Assembly (NCBI GenBank): GCA_012799265.1
Contig: JAAZLP010000086.1
Location: forward strand, 1-9,618
Source: Phyllobacteriaceae bacterium
Lineage (GTDB): Bacteria > Pseudomonadota > Alphaproteobacteria > Rhizobiales > Devosiaceae
Length of the DNA: 9,618 nt
Direction: 5' to 3'
The notes under the pieces were generated by a model. The model worked only from the letters and a program-made list of their open reading frames with translations, ran no database searches and was not told the DNA's origin. The stretch's first letter is position 1. Each line of letters begins with the position of its first letter. Both the position numbers and the translations under genes were made by a program. Positions 1 through 6,914 of this stretch are shown piece after piece.

Positions 1-1
1 C

Positions 2-835
2 ACCCCGCGCGGCCCTGACGGGCAAATTCCACGCATTACCATCCACCACCTCCTCACCCACACCTCCGGCCTCGGATACCACTATCCGGCGCCCCGAAAA
101 TTCTCGATGGGCCTCGGGCCTAGTGCCATGGAATTCAAAGAGAATTTCACCCTCCTCGCCGAGCACGACCTGCTCTTTATCCCCGGTACGAACTGGCTCT
201 ATTCAGTGGGAATCGACGTCCTCGGTGCCGTATTAAGCGCCGTACACGGCGGTACGCTGCAGGACGCAGTAGCGACCCACGTGACCGGCCCGCTGGGCAT
301 GACGGAGACCGGTTTCTTCGTCGCGGGAAACTCCCGTCTGGCAATACCTTACGCCGATGGAAACCCGCCCACGGTGATGACAGACCCGCAGCCGCTGACC
401 AATGCAGCCGGCGAAACCTCGGTCTTTTCACCGTCCCGAATCTTCAGCGACAAAGCCTTCCAGTCCGGCGGCGCCGGCATGGCGGGCACGGCCAGCGAGA
501 TCGCGTTTTTCCTCGAAACCCTCCGCAAAGGCGGTGAGCCGATCCTCTCCAGGCCGATGGTTCAGTGCGGATTTGCCAATCAAATCGGGGACTTGGTGCG
601 ACCTGTACCCGGTACGAAGTTCAATTATTTTGGCCAATTGATCGTCGATCCCGTCGCCGCAGAATCGCCCGCAGCGCGCAACAGCATCAGCTGGGGCGGT
701 GTCTATGGGCATTCATGGCTGGTGGACCCGAGCAATGAGCTTACGATAGTGTCCATGAGCAATACGGCCTTCGAAGGCTGCACCGGGGCATACCCGAACG
801 ACCTTATCCGCGCCGTCTACGCCGATTTCATCTGA
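2..835 (+). CDS. Serine hydrolase, beta-lactamase/esterase-like family (5' truncated)
   Basis: The reading frame is open from the window edge (first full codon at position 2), so the gene starts outside; 277 residues are visible. An ATG at 107 lies inside the conserved fold and is not the start. Seen: a HLLTHTSGL segment (residues 17-25) typical of the beta-lactamase/penicillin-binding fold, a WLYSVG segment at the place of the second catalytic Tyr motif (usually Tyr-Ser/Ala-Asn, here Tyr-Ser-Val), a GGAGMAGTASE segment, and a C-terminal WGGVYGHSWLVDP segment in the place of the third, KTG-like motif. The nucleophile Ser-x-x-Lys lies upstream and cannot be checked. The family covers esterases, peptidases and class C beta-lactamase relatives, and the substrate cannot be told. 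The stop is 11 bp before xth on the same strand, so the two may be co-transcribed. Confidence 0.85.
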   Translation, partial: TPRGPDGQIPRITIHHLLTHTSGLGYHYPAPRKFSMGLGPSAMEFKENFTLLAEHDLLFIPGTNWLYSVGIDVLGAVLSAVHGGTLQDAVATHVTGPLGMTETGFFVAGNSRLAIPYADGNPPTVMTDPQPLTNAAGETSVFSPSRIFSDKAFQSGGAGMAGTASEIAFFLETLRKGGEPILSRPMVQCGFANQIGDLVRPVPGTKFNYFGQLIVDPVAAESPAARNSISWGGVYGHSWLVDPSNELTIVSMSNTAFEGCTGAYPNDLIRAVYADFI

Positions 836-846
836 AGGAGCCCATC

Positions 847-1632
847 ATGGCGCTGCGCATTGCCACCTGGAATATCAACGGCATCAAGGCGCGCCTGGAG
901 CTGCTGGTGCGTTGGCTGGACGAGGAAAAGCCGGACATTGTTGGCCTTCAGGAGATCAAGTCGATCGACGAGGCCTTTCCCCGGGCCGAGATCGAAGCCC
1001 TAGGCTACAACATTGAAACTCATGGACAAAAGAGCTGGAACGGCGTCGCTCTCCTGTCCAAAATTCCCTTCGATGAAGTCCATCGCGGCCTCCCCGGCGA
1101 GCCTGAGGATGAACAGGCGCGCCTGATCGAAGGCGTCTTTTCCGTCGAGACCGGTATCGTCCGTGTCTGCAATATCTATCTGCCCAACGGCAACCCGGTC
1201 GACACCGAGAAATTCCCCTACAAGCTGCGCTGGATGGACCGACTCAACCAGTTCGTGGAGCAGCGGCTCGAACTGGAAGAACCCTTTGTTCTAATGGGCG
1301 ATTTTAATCTTATCCCCGCCCCCATTGACGCCCGGAACCCGGAAAGCTGGTGGGGCGACGCGCTCTATCGCCCGGAAAGCCTCGAGCGTTTCCGCAAGCT
1401 GCGCAATATGGGCATGACGGATGCGCTTCGCGCCGTAAGTGGCGAAGAAGCCTTCACTTTTTGGGATTTTCAGGCTGGCGCCTGGCGCCGCAATGCCGGC
1501 ATTCGCATCGACCATCTGATGCTGTCGCCGCAAGCCGCCGACCGCCTCGACGACGTCAGCATCCACAAGGACGTCCGCGGCTGGGACAAGCCGAGCGACC
1601 ACGTTCCGGTCGAAGGTATTTTCAGCTTCTAA
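847..1632 (+). CDS. xth: Exodeoxyribonuclease III (AP endonuclease, Xth family)
   Basis: 261 residues, the normal length for bacterial exonuclease III. The enzyme cuts DNA 5' to abasic sites and removes nucleotides from 3' ends in cytoplasmic base-excision repair. The endonuclease/exonuclease/phosphatase fold is complete. Visible active-site positions are Asn9 (TWNINGIK), Glu36 (LQEIK), Tyr111 (NIYLPNG), Asp152 and Asn154 (GDFN), Asp222-His223 (RIDHLM) and the catalytic Asp251-His252 pair (SDHVP), matching known positions in E. coli XthA. The ATG start is preceded by GAAGGAG (834-840) at good spacing, and this Shine-Dalgarno overlaps the stop codon of the upstream hydrolase, which suggests translational coupling. 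The gene converges on exoR with 14 bp between the stops. Many Hyphomicrobiales carry more than one xth copy, so a numbered symbol is not assigned. Confidence 0.96.
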   Translation: MALRIATWNINGIKARLELLVRWLDEEKPDIVGLQEIKSIDEAFPRAEIEALGYNIETHGQKSWNGVALLSKIPFDEVHRGLPGEPEDEQARLIEGVFSVETGIVRVCNIYLPNGNPVDTEKFPYKLRWMDRLNQFVEQRLELEEPFVLMGDFNLIPAPIDARNPESWWGDALYRPESLERFRKLRNMGMTDALRAVSGEEAFTFWDFQAGAWRRNAGIRIDHLMLSPQAADRLDDVSIHKDVRGWDKPSDHVPVEGIFSF

Positions 1633-1659
1633 GCCTCAGAAAACGCTTAGAATTCTGAG
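1627..1659. terminator. Interlocking inverted repeats over the convergent xth and exoR stop codons
   Basis: TTCTAAGC (1627-1634) pairs perfectly with GCTTAGAA (1645-1652). CTCAGAA (1635-1641) pairs perfectly with TTCTGAG (1653-1659). The arms alternate, so in RNA only one stem can form at a time. The xth TAA (1630-1632) and the exoR TAA (complement of 1647-1649) sit in opposite arms of the first repeat. There is no clear T-run, so a bidirectional terminator is an inference from the position between convergent genes. Confidence 0.45.
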
Positions 1660-2435
1660 CTGCTGACCTGACCTGAGCTGGCCATGCTGACGGCAGCAGC
1701 ACGCACGTCCGACGTGGCCACGGACATGGCGCGGTTCAGCATTTCGTCCGCTTCCGCCTGCTCGACCGTACCGAGGCAGGTATTGTGGGCAATGTTGAGC
1801 CAGACCAGCCCTTCAGCCTGCCGCGGCGGATAGGACTCCATGCCGTTGAACAGAAGATCACCAAGCCTGGCCTGCGCCAGACAATGTCCTTTGCTGGCAG
1901 CACTTTGCAGCCAGCGGGCACTCAGCGTCGGACTCTGTCCGAGCCCGCTTTCGCTCTGGTAGAGCAGGCCAACACGGTACTGCGCTTCCGCGTCGCCGAA
2001 ATAGGTCGCCGCATGCAGCAGCATGCGATGATATTCGCTATCACTCTGGCGCAGCCCAACTTCCGGCGCACCAACACGGTAATAATCCCCGAGCTTCACG
2101 AAGGACCGCGCGACAATATCGGCCTCAAGACCCTTCGGCGCAGTATCAGCATGCTGGATGGCGATCTGCGAGAAATAGCCAAAGGCCTTGACCGGGTCCT
2201 TGTCCACGCCCTCGCCATTTTCATACATGGTCCCCAGCTGCCACAGCGCCAGCGGCCGACCAGCGGCCGCGTCGCTTTCGAGCGCGGAAATGTAGGTGTC
2301 GTCGGAAACAATGGCCATCCCGTCGAGCGAACGGGCAAGGTCGGAAGCCGCATCAATTGCGGTCTGCGCGTGGGCGGATCCAATCGCGGAAAAGCCAAGC
2401 AGCAAGACGGTAGCGGCACTAAGAGCGGTCCGCAT
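1647..2435 (-). CDS. exoR: ExoR-like periplasmic Sel1-repeat regulator
   Basis: 262 residues from the ATG at 2435, chosen because AAAGGAG lies 4 nt upstream and a Sec signal peptide begins there (hydrophobic core about residues 4-20, cleavage likely after AHA at 21-23). The frame stays open to 2735, but that extension would bury the signal peptide. The mature part is made of Sel1-type helical repeats at about 57-93, 146-182 and 183-218, with a weaker one at about 110-145. The segments YFGDAEAQY, ARWLQSAASKGH and PRQAEGLVWL resemble rhizobial ExoR as I remember it, which is about the same length. Known ExoR acts in the periplasm by binding the sensor kinase ExoS, holding down ExoS/ChvI signalling and so controlling exopolysaccharide, motility and acid response. 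That role is inferred here from similarity; no ExoS or ChvI gene is in view. Another secreted Sel1 protein is the alternative. Confidence 0.85.
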   Translation of the reverse strand: MRTALSAATVLLLGFSAIGSAHAQTAIDAASDLARSLDGMAIVSDDTYISALESDAAAGRPLALWQLGTMYENGEGVDKDPVKAFGYFSQIAIQHADTAPKGLEADIVARSFVKLGDYYRVGAPEVGLRQSDSEYHRMLLHAATYFGDAEAQYRVGLLYQSESGLGQSPTLSARWLQSAASKGHCLAQARLGDLLFNGMESYPPRQAEGLVWLNIAHNTCLGTVEQAEADEMLNRAMSVATSDVRAAAVSMASSGQVSSSEF

Positions 2436-3002
2436 GATACTCCTTTCGCCCATGAAGACATGGGCGGATACTGATTGCAGCCGCCGCTTTTGCGGGTCTG
2501 CTGCACCTTCCGGCATCGCCGGGCAGATGCTCTGGTTCCATGGTGAGTTTGCCCGGTCGTCAGGCGCAGGCAAAGCTATGTCTTTCCAAGAGGTAAACGC
2601 GCTTTGTGTCGGGATTCCGCCAACCAGATCACAAGCATGCGCCATGGCCGAATTGGTGGCTAAAGTGCCACACCTGGAAGCATCGATCTTTCGCAATCCT
2701 GCGTTCATGCTCACCATCATTCGACGGACATCCACCCGCCAGGTAACAAAATTTCGGGGAAAGCAATACCGAGCGGCTGCACTTTACGTGTCGTCCATCC
2801 CGGTATCAGCACCCGCCCCCGAATGCCAAATCCAGTCCATAATTCTCGCGACGCCTCACCAGGAAGCGCGCCAGAGCAATTTCGTGGCCCTGTTTAGGGT
2901 GAGATTGTGGCGGGATCCCTCGCCAAATGGTTGACGCCGAGCCGAGACGCGCTGAATCCGGAGGCTTGTTGCTGAATCGTCACAAATGACGGATCGATGG
3001 CG
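2436..3002. other. Long intergenic stretch with no convincing gene
   Basis: Between the exoR start and the valS terminator, both strands have open frames: minus 2436-2735 in frame with exoR, and plus from inside exoR to 2934. Their translations show no recognisable domain and lack ribosome binding sites. The exoR promoter must lie here, but no clear -35/-10 pair was found. The stretch holds a GCTGAATC direct repeat (2951/2971) and a 5-bp dyad CGTCA-N4-TGACG (2978-2991). A regulatory RNA or a decayed gene cannot be excluded. Confidence 0.5.
2951..2978. repeat. Direct repeat GCTGAATC, 20-bp period
   Basis: GCTGAATC occurs at 2951-2958 and again at 2971-2978, exactly 20 bp (about two helical turns) apart. 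Each copy contains GAATC, a GANTC site of the kind methylated by CcrM in many alphaproteobacteria. It lies just beyond the valS terminator and about 520 bp upstream of exoR. Its function is unknown and chance is possible. Confidence 0.4.
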
Positions 3003-3004
3003 CA

Positions 3005-3037
3005 AAGAAAAAGGCCCGGAATATGTCCGGGCCCCTT
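3005..3037 (-). terminator. Rho-independent terminator of valS
   Basis: Read on the minus strand, a perfect 8-bp GC-rich stem GGCCCGGA/TCCGGGCC (3026-3033 and 3013-3020) with a 5-nt loop is followed at once by TTTTTCTT. It starts about 30 nt after the valS stop codon. This is the clearest intrinsic terminator in the window. Confidence 0.9.
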
Positions 3038-3062
3038 TCTCAGGTTAACGGCAGTGTCCGCC

Positions 3063-5816
3063 CTAGCTGACATTCTTGAGCGCTACGAGGATCTTGGCGC
3101 GACGATCGATGGCGGTCTCGCGACGGGCCTTCTGCTCCTCGATCACCTCTTCCGGCGCCTTGGCGACGAACTGCTCATTACCAAGCTTTTTGTCGACATC
3201 GGCGATTTCCTTGTCGAGCTTGCCGACTTCCTTTTCAAGGCGGGCCTTTTCGACAGCGATATCGATCACACCGGTCAGCGGCAGCGCATAGGTCGCGTCG
3301 CCGACGACAAACTGGGCAGATTCACCCGGCACCACATTCTGCGGCGAAATCTCTTCCAGACGCGCTAGGCGGGTGATGAGCGAAGTGCTGGTGACGATAC
3401 GCGCCAGCGTCTCTTCCCCTGCCCCGGTGACCACCATCTGCAGCTTGGCGCTGGCCGGCACGTTCATTTCGGCTCGAACCGAGCGAACGTTCGAGATCAC
3501 GTCAACCAGCCAGGCGAGCTCAGCGTCGGCAGCAGCGTCCTCGTAACCGTTGAGATCGGGCCATTCCGTGAGGATCAGCAGGTTCTCACGCGGCGAGCCG
3601 AACTTGCCGGTTTCGGCCCAGAGCTCTTCGGTGACGAAGGGCATCATCGGATGCAGCATGATCAGGATCTGGTCGAGCGCCCAGGCCGCCGTGGCGCGGG
3701 TCTCGGCTTTCGCAACCTCGTCTTCACCCATGAAGACGGGCTTGGCGAATTCGACATACCAGTCGCAGAACGTGCCCCAGACAAAGTCATAGGCGCTGTT
3801 GGCGGCTTCGTTGAACTTGTAGTCCTCAATGCCCTTGCGCACTTCGGCAAGCGCACGTGCGGTGGACCCTACAATCCAGCGATTGAGCGCGAGCTTGTTG
3901 GTCTTGGGATCGAAGCCTTCGACGCGACGGCACTCGTTCATCTCGAGGAAGCGAGCGGCGTTCCAGATCTTGGTGACGAAGTTGCGGTAGCCCTCGACGC
4001 GGCTGATCGACAGCTTCAGGTCGCGGCCCTGCGCAGCCATGGCCGCAAGCGTGAAGCGGGTGGCGTCGGCACCATATTCATCCACGAGCTTGAGGGGATC
4101 GATCACGTTCCCCTTGGTCTTGCTCATCTTCTGGCCCTTCTCGTCGCGGACAAGGGCATGCATGTAGACCGTGTGGAACGGCTCTTCCTCAAGGAATTCG
4201 AGGCCCATCATCATCATGCGGGCCACCCAGAAGAAGATGATATCGAAGCCGGTGACCAGAACATCGGTCGGGTAGTAGCGCCTCAGCTCAGCGGTCTCGT
4301 CCGGCCAGCCCATGGTCGAGAACGGCCAGAGGGCCGACGAGAACCAGGTATCCAGCACGTCGGGGTCGCGGACCAGCTCGACCGGCTTGCCATAATGCTT
4401 CTCGGCAGCAGCCTTCGCTTCTTCCGCGCTGTAGGCCACAAAGGCCTCGTTGTCCGGGCCGTACCAGGCCGGAATCTGGTGACCCCACCACAGCTGACGC
4501 GAAATGCACCACGGCTTGATGTTTTCGAGCCACGCGAAATAGGTGTTTTCGTACTGCTGGGGCACGAACTTGGTGCGACCCTCGCGGACAGCGGCCAGCG
4601 CCGGCTGAGCGAGGATGTCGGCCTTCACCCACCACTGGTCGGTGAGGAATGGCTCGATGACGACGAGCTTGGACTTCTCGTCGTGCGGCACCATGATCTT
4701 CTTGTCCTCGATGTGATCGAGGCCGCGGGTCGGATTTTCTTCGGCCAGAGCGGTCAGGTCAGCAATGATGGCCTTGCGCGCCTCGAAGCGATCCATGCCG
4801 CGATATTTTGCGGGAATGAAGTCAGCATCAATGATGGCGCCGCGCGTCGTGAAGACATTGATCGGTTCAAGTCCTGCGCGAGCCCCGACCTCGAAGTCGT
4901 TGAAATCGTGCGCCGGGGTGATTTTCACCGCGCCGGTGCCGAGCGTCGGATCTGCGTATTCATCGGCGATAACAGGAATACGGCGACCAACCAGCGGCAG
5001 CTCTACGAACTTGCCGATCAGGTTCTGGTAACGCTCATCGTCCGGATGCACGGCAACGGCGACGTCGCCCAGCATGGTCTCAGGACGCGTGGTGGCAACG
5101 ATGATGTAGTCGCGGGTCTCCGTGCCCGTGACGTTGCCCTCTTCGTCCTTGATCGGGAACTCATAGGTCACGCCATCTGCGAGAGGATAGCGCAGGTGCC
5201 ACATGTGGCCCTTGATCTCGATGTTCTCCACTTCGAGGTCGGAAATGGCCGTTTCGAGGCCCGGATGCCAGTTGACCAGGCGCTTGGCGCGATAGATCAG
5301 GTCGCGCTTGTGCAGCTCGACAAAGACCTTGGTCACGGCGCGGACCATCTGGTCGTCGGGCGACCCGTCCTTGCCCATGGTGAAGCGCTCACGGCTGAAA
5401 TCAGCCGAAGCGCCAAGGCGCTTGAGCTGGTTCATGATGGTGCCGCCGCTCTCGGCCTTCCATTCCCAGACGCGCTCAATGAACTTTTCGCGGCCCATGT
5501 CGCGACGGCTCATCTGCTTTTCATTGAGCTGGCGCTCAACAATCATCTGCGTCGCAATACCGGCATGGTCGGTGCCCGGCTGCCAGAGCACATCCTTTTT
5601 CAGCATGCGATTGAAGCGAACCAGGATGTCCTGAATCGTATTGTTCAGCGCGTGGCCGATATGCAGCGAACCCGTGACATTGGGCGGCGGAATGACGATG
5701 GTGAAGGTTTCTGCACCGGGCTTGGCCCCTGCCCCGGCCTCAAAGGCTTTCGCATCGAGCCAGGCATCATAGATGCGGGCTTCGACGGCGGCGGGATCAT
5801 AGGTCTTTTCAAGCAT
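3063..5816 (-). CDS. valS: Valine--tRNA ligase
   Basis: 917 residues, full length for bacterial ValRS. It charges tRNA-Val with valine in the cytoplasm and hydrolyses mischarged Thr-tRNA. Class I signatures are present: HIGH at 52-55 inside PPPNVTGSLHIGHALN, and a KMSKS-type loop KMSKTKGN at 563-570 (Thr in place of the second Ser, a conservative change). The CP1 editing domain lies at about 190-420 and includes TTRPETMLGD (242-251) and the GTGAVKITPAHD stretch (293-304). The anticodon-binding domain follows, and the protein ends in the charged coiled-coil tRNA-binding arm typical of ValRS (about 849-917). The ATG at 5816 fits the usual N-terminus (MLEKTYDPAAVEARIYDAW); its ribosome binding site is weak (GAGTGA). 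It lies 201 bp downstream of popZ, with a hairpin after popZ and its own promoter-like and leader-hairpin elements between. Confidence 0.98.
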   Translation of the reverse strand: MLEKTYDPAAVEARIYDAWLDAKAFEAGAGAKPGAETFTIVIPPPNVTGSLHIGHALNNTIQDILVRFNRMLKKDVLWQPGTDHAGIATQMIVERQLNEKQMSRRDMGREKFIERVWEWKAESGGTIMNQLKRLGASADFSRERFTMGKDGSPDDQMVRAVTKVFVELHKRDLIYRAKRLVNWHPGLETAISDLEVENIEIKGHMWHLRYPLADGVTYEFPIKDEEGNVTGTETRDYIIVATTRPETMLGDVAVAVHPDDERYQNLIGKFVELPLVGRRIPVIADEYADPTLGTGAVKITPAHDFNDFEVGARAGLEPINVFTTRGAIIDADFIPAKYRGMDRFEARKAIIADLTALAEENPTRGLDHIEDKKIMVPHDEKSKLVVIEPFLTDQWWVKADILAQPALAAVREGRTKFVPQQYENTYFAWLENIKPWCISRQLWWGHQIPAWYGPDNEAFVAYSAEEAKAAAEKHYGKPVELVRDPDVLDTWFSSALWPFSTMGWPDETAELRRYYPTDVLVTGFDIIFFWVARMMMMGLEFLEEEPFHTVYMHALVRDEKGQKMSKTKGNVIDPLKLVDEYGADATRFTLAAMAAQGRDLKLSISRVEGYRNFVTKIWNAARFLEMNECRRVEGFDPKTNKLALNRWIVGSTARALAEVRKGIEDYKFNEAANSAYDFVWGTFCDWYVEFAKPVFMGEDEVAKAETRATAAWALDQILIMLHPMMPFVTEELWAETGKFGSPRENLLILTEWPDLNGYEDAAADAELAWLVDVISNVRSVRAEMNVPASAKLQMVVTGAGEETLARIVTSTSLITRLARLEEISPQNVVPGESAQFVVGDATYALPLTGVIDIAVEKARLEKEVGKLDKEIADVDKKLGNEQFVAKAPEEVIEEQKARRETAIDRRAKILVALKNVS

Positions 5817-5837
5817 AGGTCACTCGCAACAGCAAAG

Positions 5838-5861
5838 GCCCGCCAGGCGGCATTGGCGGGC
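5838..5861 (-). promoter_or_regulatory. Hairpin in the valS mRNA leader
   Basis: GCCCGCCA (5838-5845) and TGGCGGGC (5854-5861) form a perfect 8-bp GC-rich stem with an 8-nt loop, ending 21 nt before the valS ATG. On the minus strand it is followed by CTTTGCTGTTG, which is T-rich but not a true T-run. It could be a leader structure, a weak attenuator, or a second terminator of read-through from popZ. No competing antiterminator stem was found. Confidence 0.5.
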
Positions 5862-5877
5862 AGAATTAGGTGGCAGA

Positions 5878-5917
5878 CTTCAAGCAAATGCACGCGAAGC
5901 GGTCAACACTTCGCGTG
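5878..5917 (-). promoter_or_regulatory. Possible valS promoter within a perfect palindrome
   Basis: CACGCGAAG (5891-5899) and CTTCGCGTG (5909-5917) are perfect 9-bp inverted arms around a 9-nt centre. On the minus strand the centre holds TTGACC (5906-5901), a five-of-six match to the -35 consensus. At 17-nt spacing lies TTGAAG (5883-5878), a weak -10. Transcription would start near 5871, giving a leader of about 55 nt. The palindrome would then be placed as an operator over the -35 box, or it is simply an RNA hairpin after popZ. Confidence 0.4.
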
Positions 5918-5983
5918 GGGCCATGTCGACGCGCTCCGGAGATCGGGAGCCAGAACTGAGATGGGAATTGCAGATGGAATTAT

Positions 5984-6011
5984 CCAGTCCGGGACCATGG
6001 CACCGGACTGG
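5984..6011 (-). terminator. Hairpin just after popZ, probable terminator
   Basis: CCAGTCCGG (5984-5992) and CCGGACTGG (6003-6011) form a perfect 9-bp stem with a 10-nt loop, beginning 6 nt after the popZ stop codon. On the minus strand it is followed by ATAATTCC, so the T-run is poor. Its position favours a terminator or an mRNA 3'-end stabiliser. Confidence 0.55.
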
Positions 6012-6017
6012 TGAGCC

Positions 6018-6725
6018 TCATTCGCCGCGCGCGACGCGGGCAATTTCCTTTTCCACCATGCGCTCGACGACGGATGGCAGGTTTTCGTCAAGCCATTCCT
6101 TGAGCATCGGCCGAAGCATATCGCGCATCATGGCTTCAATGGTGAGGCCAGGATTGCCAATGCCGAGGGCGCTGAGTTTGCCGATGGAGCCGCGAACAGC
6201 GGCCTTGGTCGCCGGCTCAAGCAGTTCGTCGGCCAGATCAGCGGTCAACGTTGGATCAGGCAGCGGAGACGGCTGAGCCATCACCGGCTCAGGACGCTGC
6301 GCCGGCTGAGGCTCGAATTTGGGCTCAACCATGGCCTCGGGTTCGCGCAGAATGCGCGGAGCCGGATCAAAGCTCGGAAGATCATCATCGGCCTCGAATG
6401 CGACGTCTTCTGCCTCAACGAGCTTTGCTGGCTCTTCGGCTTTTTCGGTATCGGCGAGGATGGAGTCGAAGCTGAGGCCTGCCGCATCTCCCTCTTCAAC
6501 GATCTGCGAAGGCGACAGTGCCAGCGGCTCGATGTCCTCGAGCATGTCCGAGAGGTCCCGATCTGCCTGCTGCCCCAAGGGGCGGGCGGGCGCGGCCTGC
6601 ATGGGAGCGGCCGATTGAACAGCTGGGCGGCGCGGGGCGCCGGCGGCATCGTCGTCGGCGATAATCTGCCGGATCGACGACAGGATTTCATCCATGGACG
6701 GTTCTTTTGGAGCCGGCTTGTTCAT
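6018..6725 (-). CDS. popZ: Polar organizing protein PopZ (DUF2497 family)
   Basis: 235 residues. The three-part PopZ layout is clear. An N-terminal helix EPSMDEILSSIRQIIADDD (8-26) binds client proteins in known members. A long acidic, Pro-rich disordered spacer spans about 27-160. C-terminal helices (about 163-177 and 193-233, with LTIEAMMRDMLRPMLKEWL and LPSVVERMVEKEIARV) drive self-assembly. In Caulobacter PopZ forms a polar matrix that anchors the ParB/parS centromere and recruits cell-cycle kinases; in Agrobacterium it marks the growing pole. This role is inferred by family. The ATG at 6725 follows AGAGG at a 6-nt spacing. It sits between tolC and valS, an arrangement I recall from other alphaproteobacteria. 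The upstream region has GANTC sites, suggesting cell-cycle-linked control. Confidence 0.95.
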   Translation of the reverse strand: MNKPAPKEPSMDEILSSIRQIIADDDAAGAPRRPAVQSAAPMQAAPARPLGQQADRDLSDMLEDIEPLALSPSQIVEEGDAAGLSFDSILADTEKAEEPAKLVEAEDVAFEADDDLPSFDPAPRILREPEAMVEPKFEPQPAQRPEPVMAQPSPLPDPTLTADLADELLEPATKAAVRGSIGKLSALGIGNPGLTIEAMMRDMLRPMLKEWLDENLPSVVERMVEKEIARVARGE

Positions 6726-6780
6726 CAGTGCCTCTTACTCATGCGCCCGACAAGAGAGGCGTCCGCTTGCGCACCACTCT

Positions 6781-6825
6781 GATTCGTAAACAATACCTTA
6801 TCTGCTAGGGGCGAAATAAGGAATC
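6781..6825 (-). promoter_or_regulatory. popZ upstream control region: two GANTC sites and a dyad
   Basis: GATTC (6781-6785) and GAATC (6821-6825) are GANTC sites, the target of CcrM methylation and GcrA-dependent promoters in alphaproteobacteria. Between them, CCTTAT (6796-6801) and ATAAGG (6816-6821) are perfect inverted arms with a 14-nt centre, suiting a dimeric DNA-binding protein. All lie 56-100 bp upstream of the popZ ATG. No single -35/-10 pair stands out. Confidence 0.4.
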
Positions 6826-6863
6826 TCCCCAAGGCGCTGTTCGCTGTTCTTCCACCAAAAGTT

Positions 6864-6886
6864 ATGGCCGGGACGAGCCCGGCCAT
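6864..6886 (-). terminator. Terminator hairpin after tolC
   Basis: ATGGCCGGG (6864-6872) and CCCGGCCAT (6878-6886) form a perfect 9-bp stem with a 5-nt loop, starting 28 nt beyond the tolC stop. On the minus strand it is followed by AACTTTTGG; on the plus strand by TTTTC. It could work in both directions, but only tolC transcription is expected to reach it. Confidence 0.75.
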
Positions 6887-6914
6887 TTTCAAACTTGGCG
6901 ATGCATGGACCGGC

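Noticed and set aside
2436..2735. N-terminal extension of exoR to 362 residues
   Set aside because: It would place the signal peptide 100 residues inside the protein, while the ATG at 2435 has a strong Shine-Dalgarno.
2296..2934. A 212-codon plus-strand frame over the exoR start and the gap
   Set aside because: About a fifth is antisense to exoR; it has no ribosome binding site and no recognisable domain.
2931..2959. TTGACG with GAATCC as a plus-strand promoter
   Set aside because: The -10 is poor and the next gene on that strand is tRNA-Cys, more than 6 kb away, so nothing would be served.
2978..2991. CGTCA-CAAA-TGACG dyad as a terminator or operator
   Set aside because: Five-bp arms with no T-run and no adjacent promoter; this is likely to occur by chance.
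5880..5924. A 14-codon frame before valS (MAPREVLTASRAFA) as an attenuation leader peptide
   Set aside because: It has only one Val codon and would need a promoter upstream of the palindrome, so it does not fit a valine-sensing leader peptide.
3651..6014. A 787-codon open frame on the plus strand opposite valS
   Set aside because: It mirrors the valS codon pattern in high-GC DNA, has no ribosome binding site, and its translation shows no domain. ValS on the other strand has full motif support.
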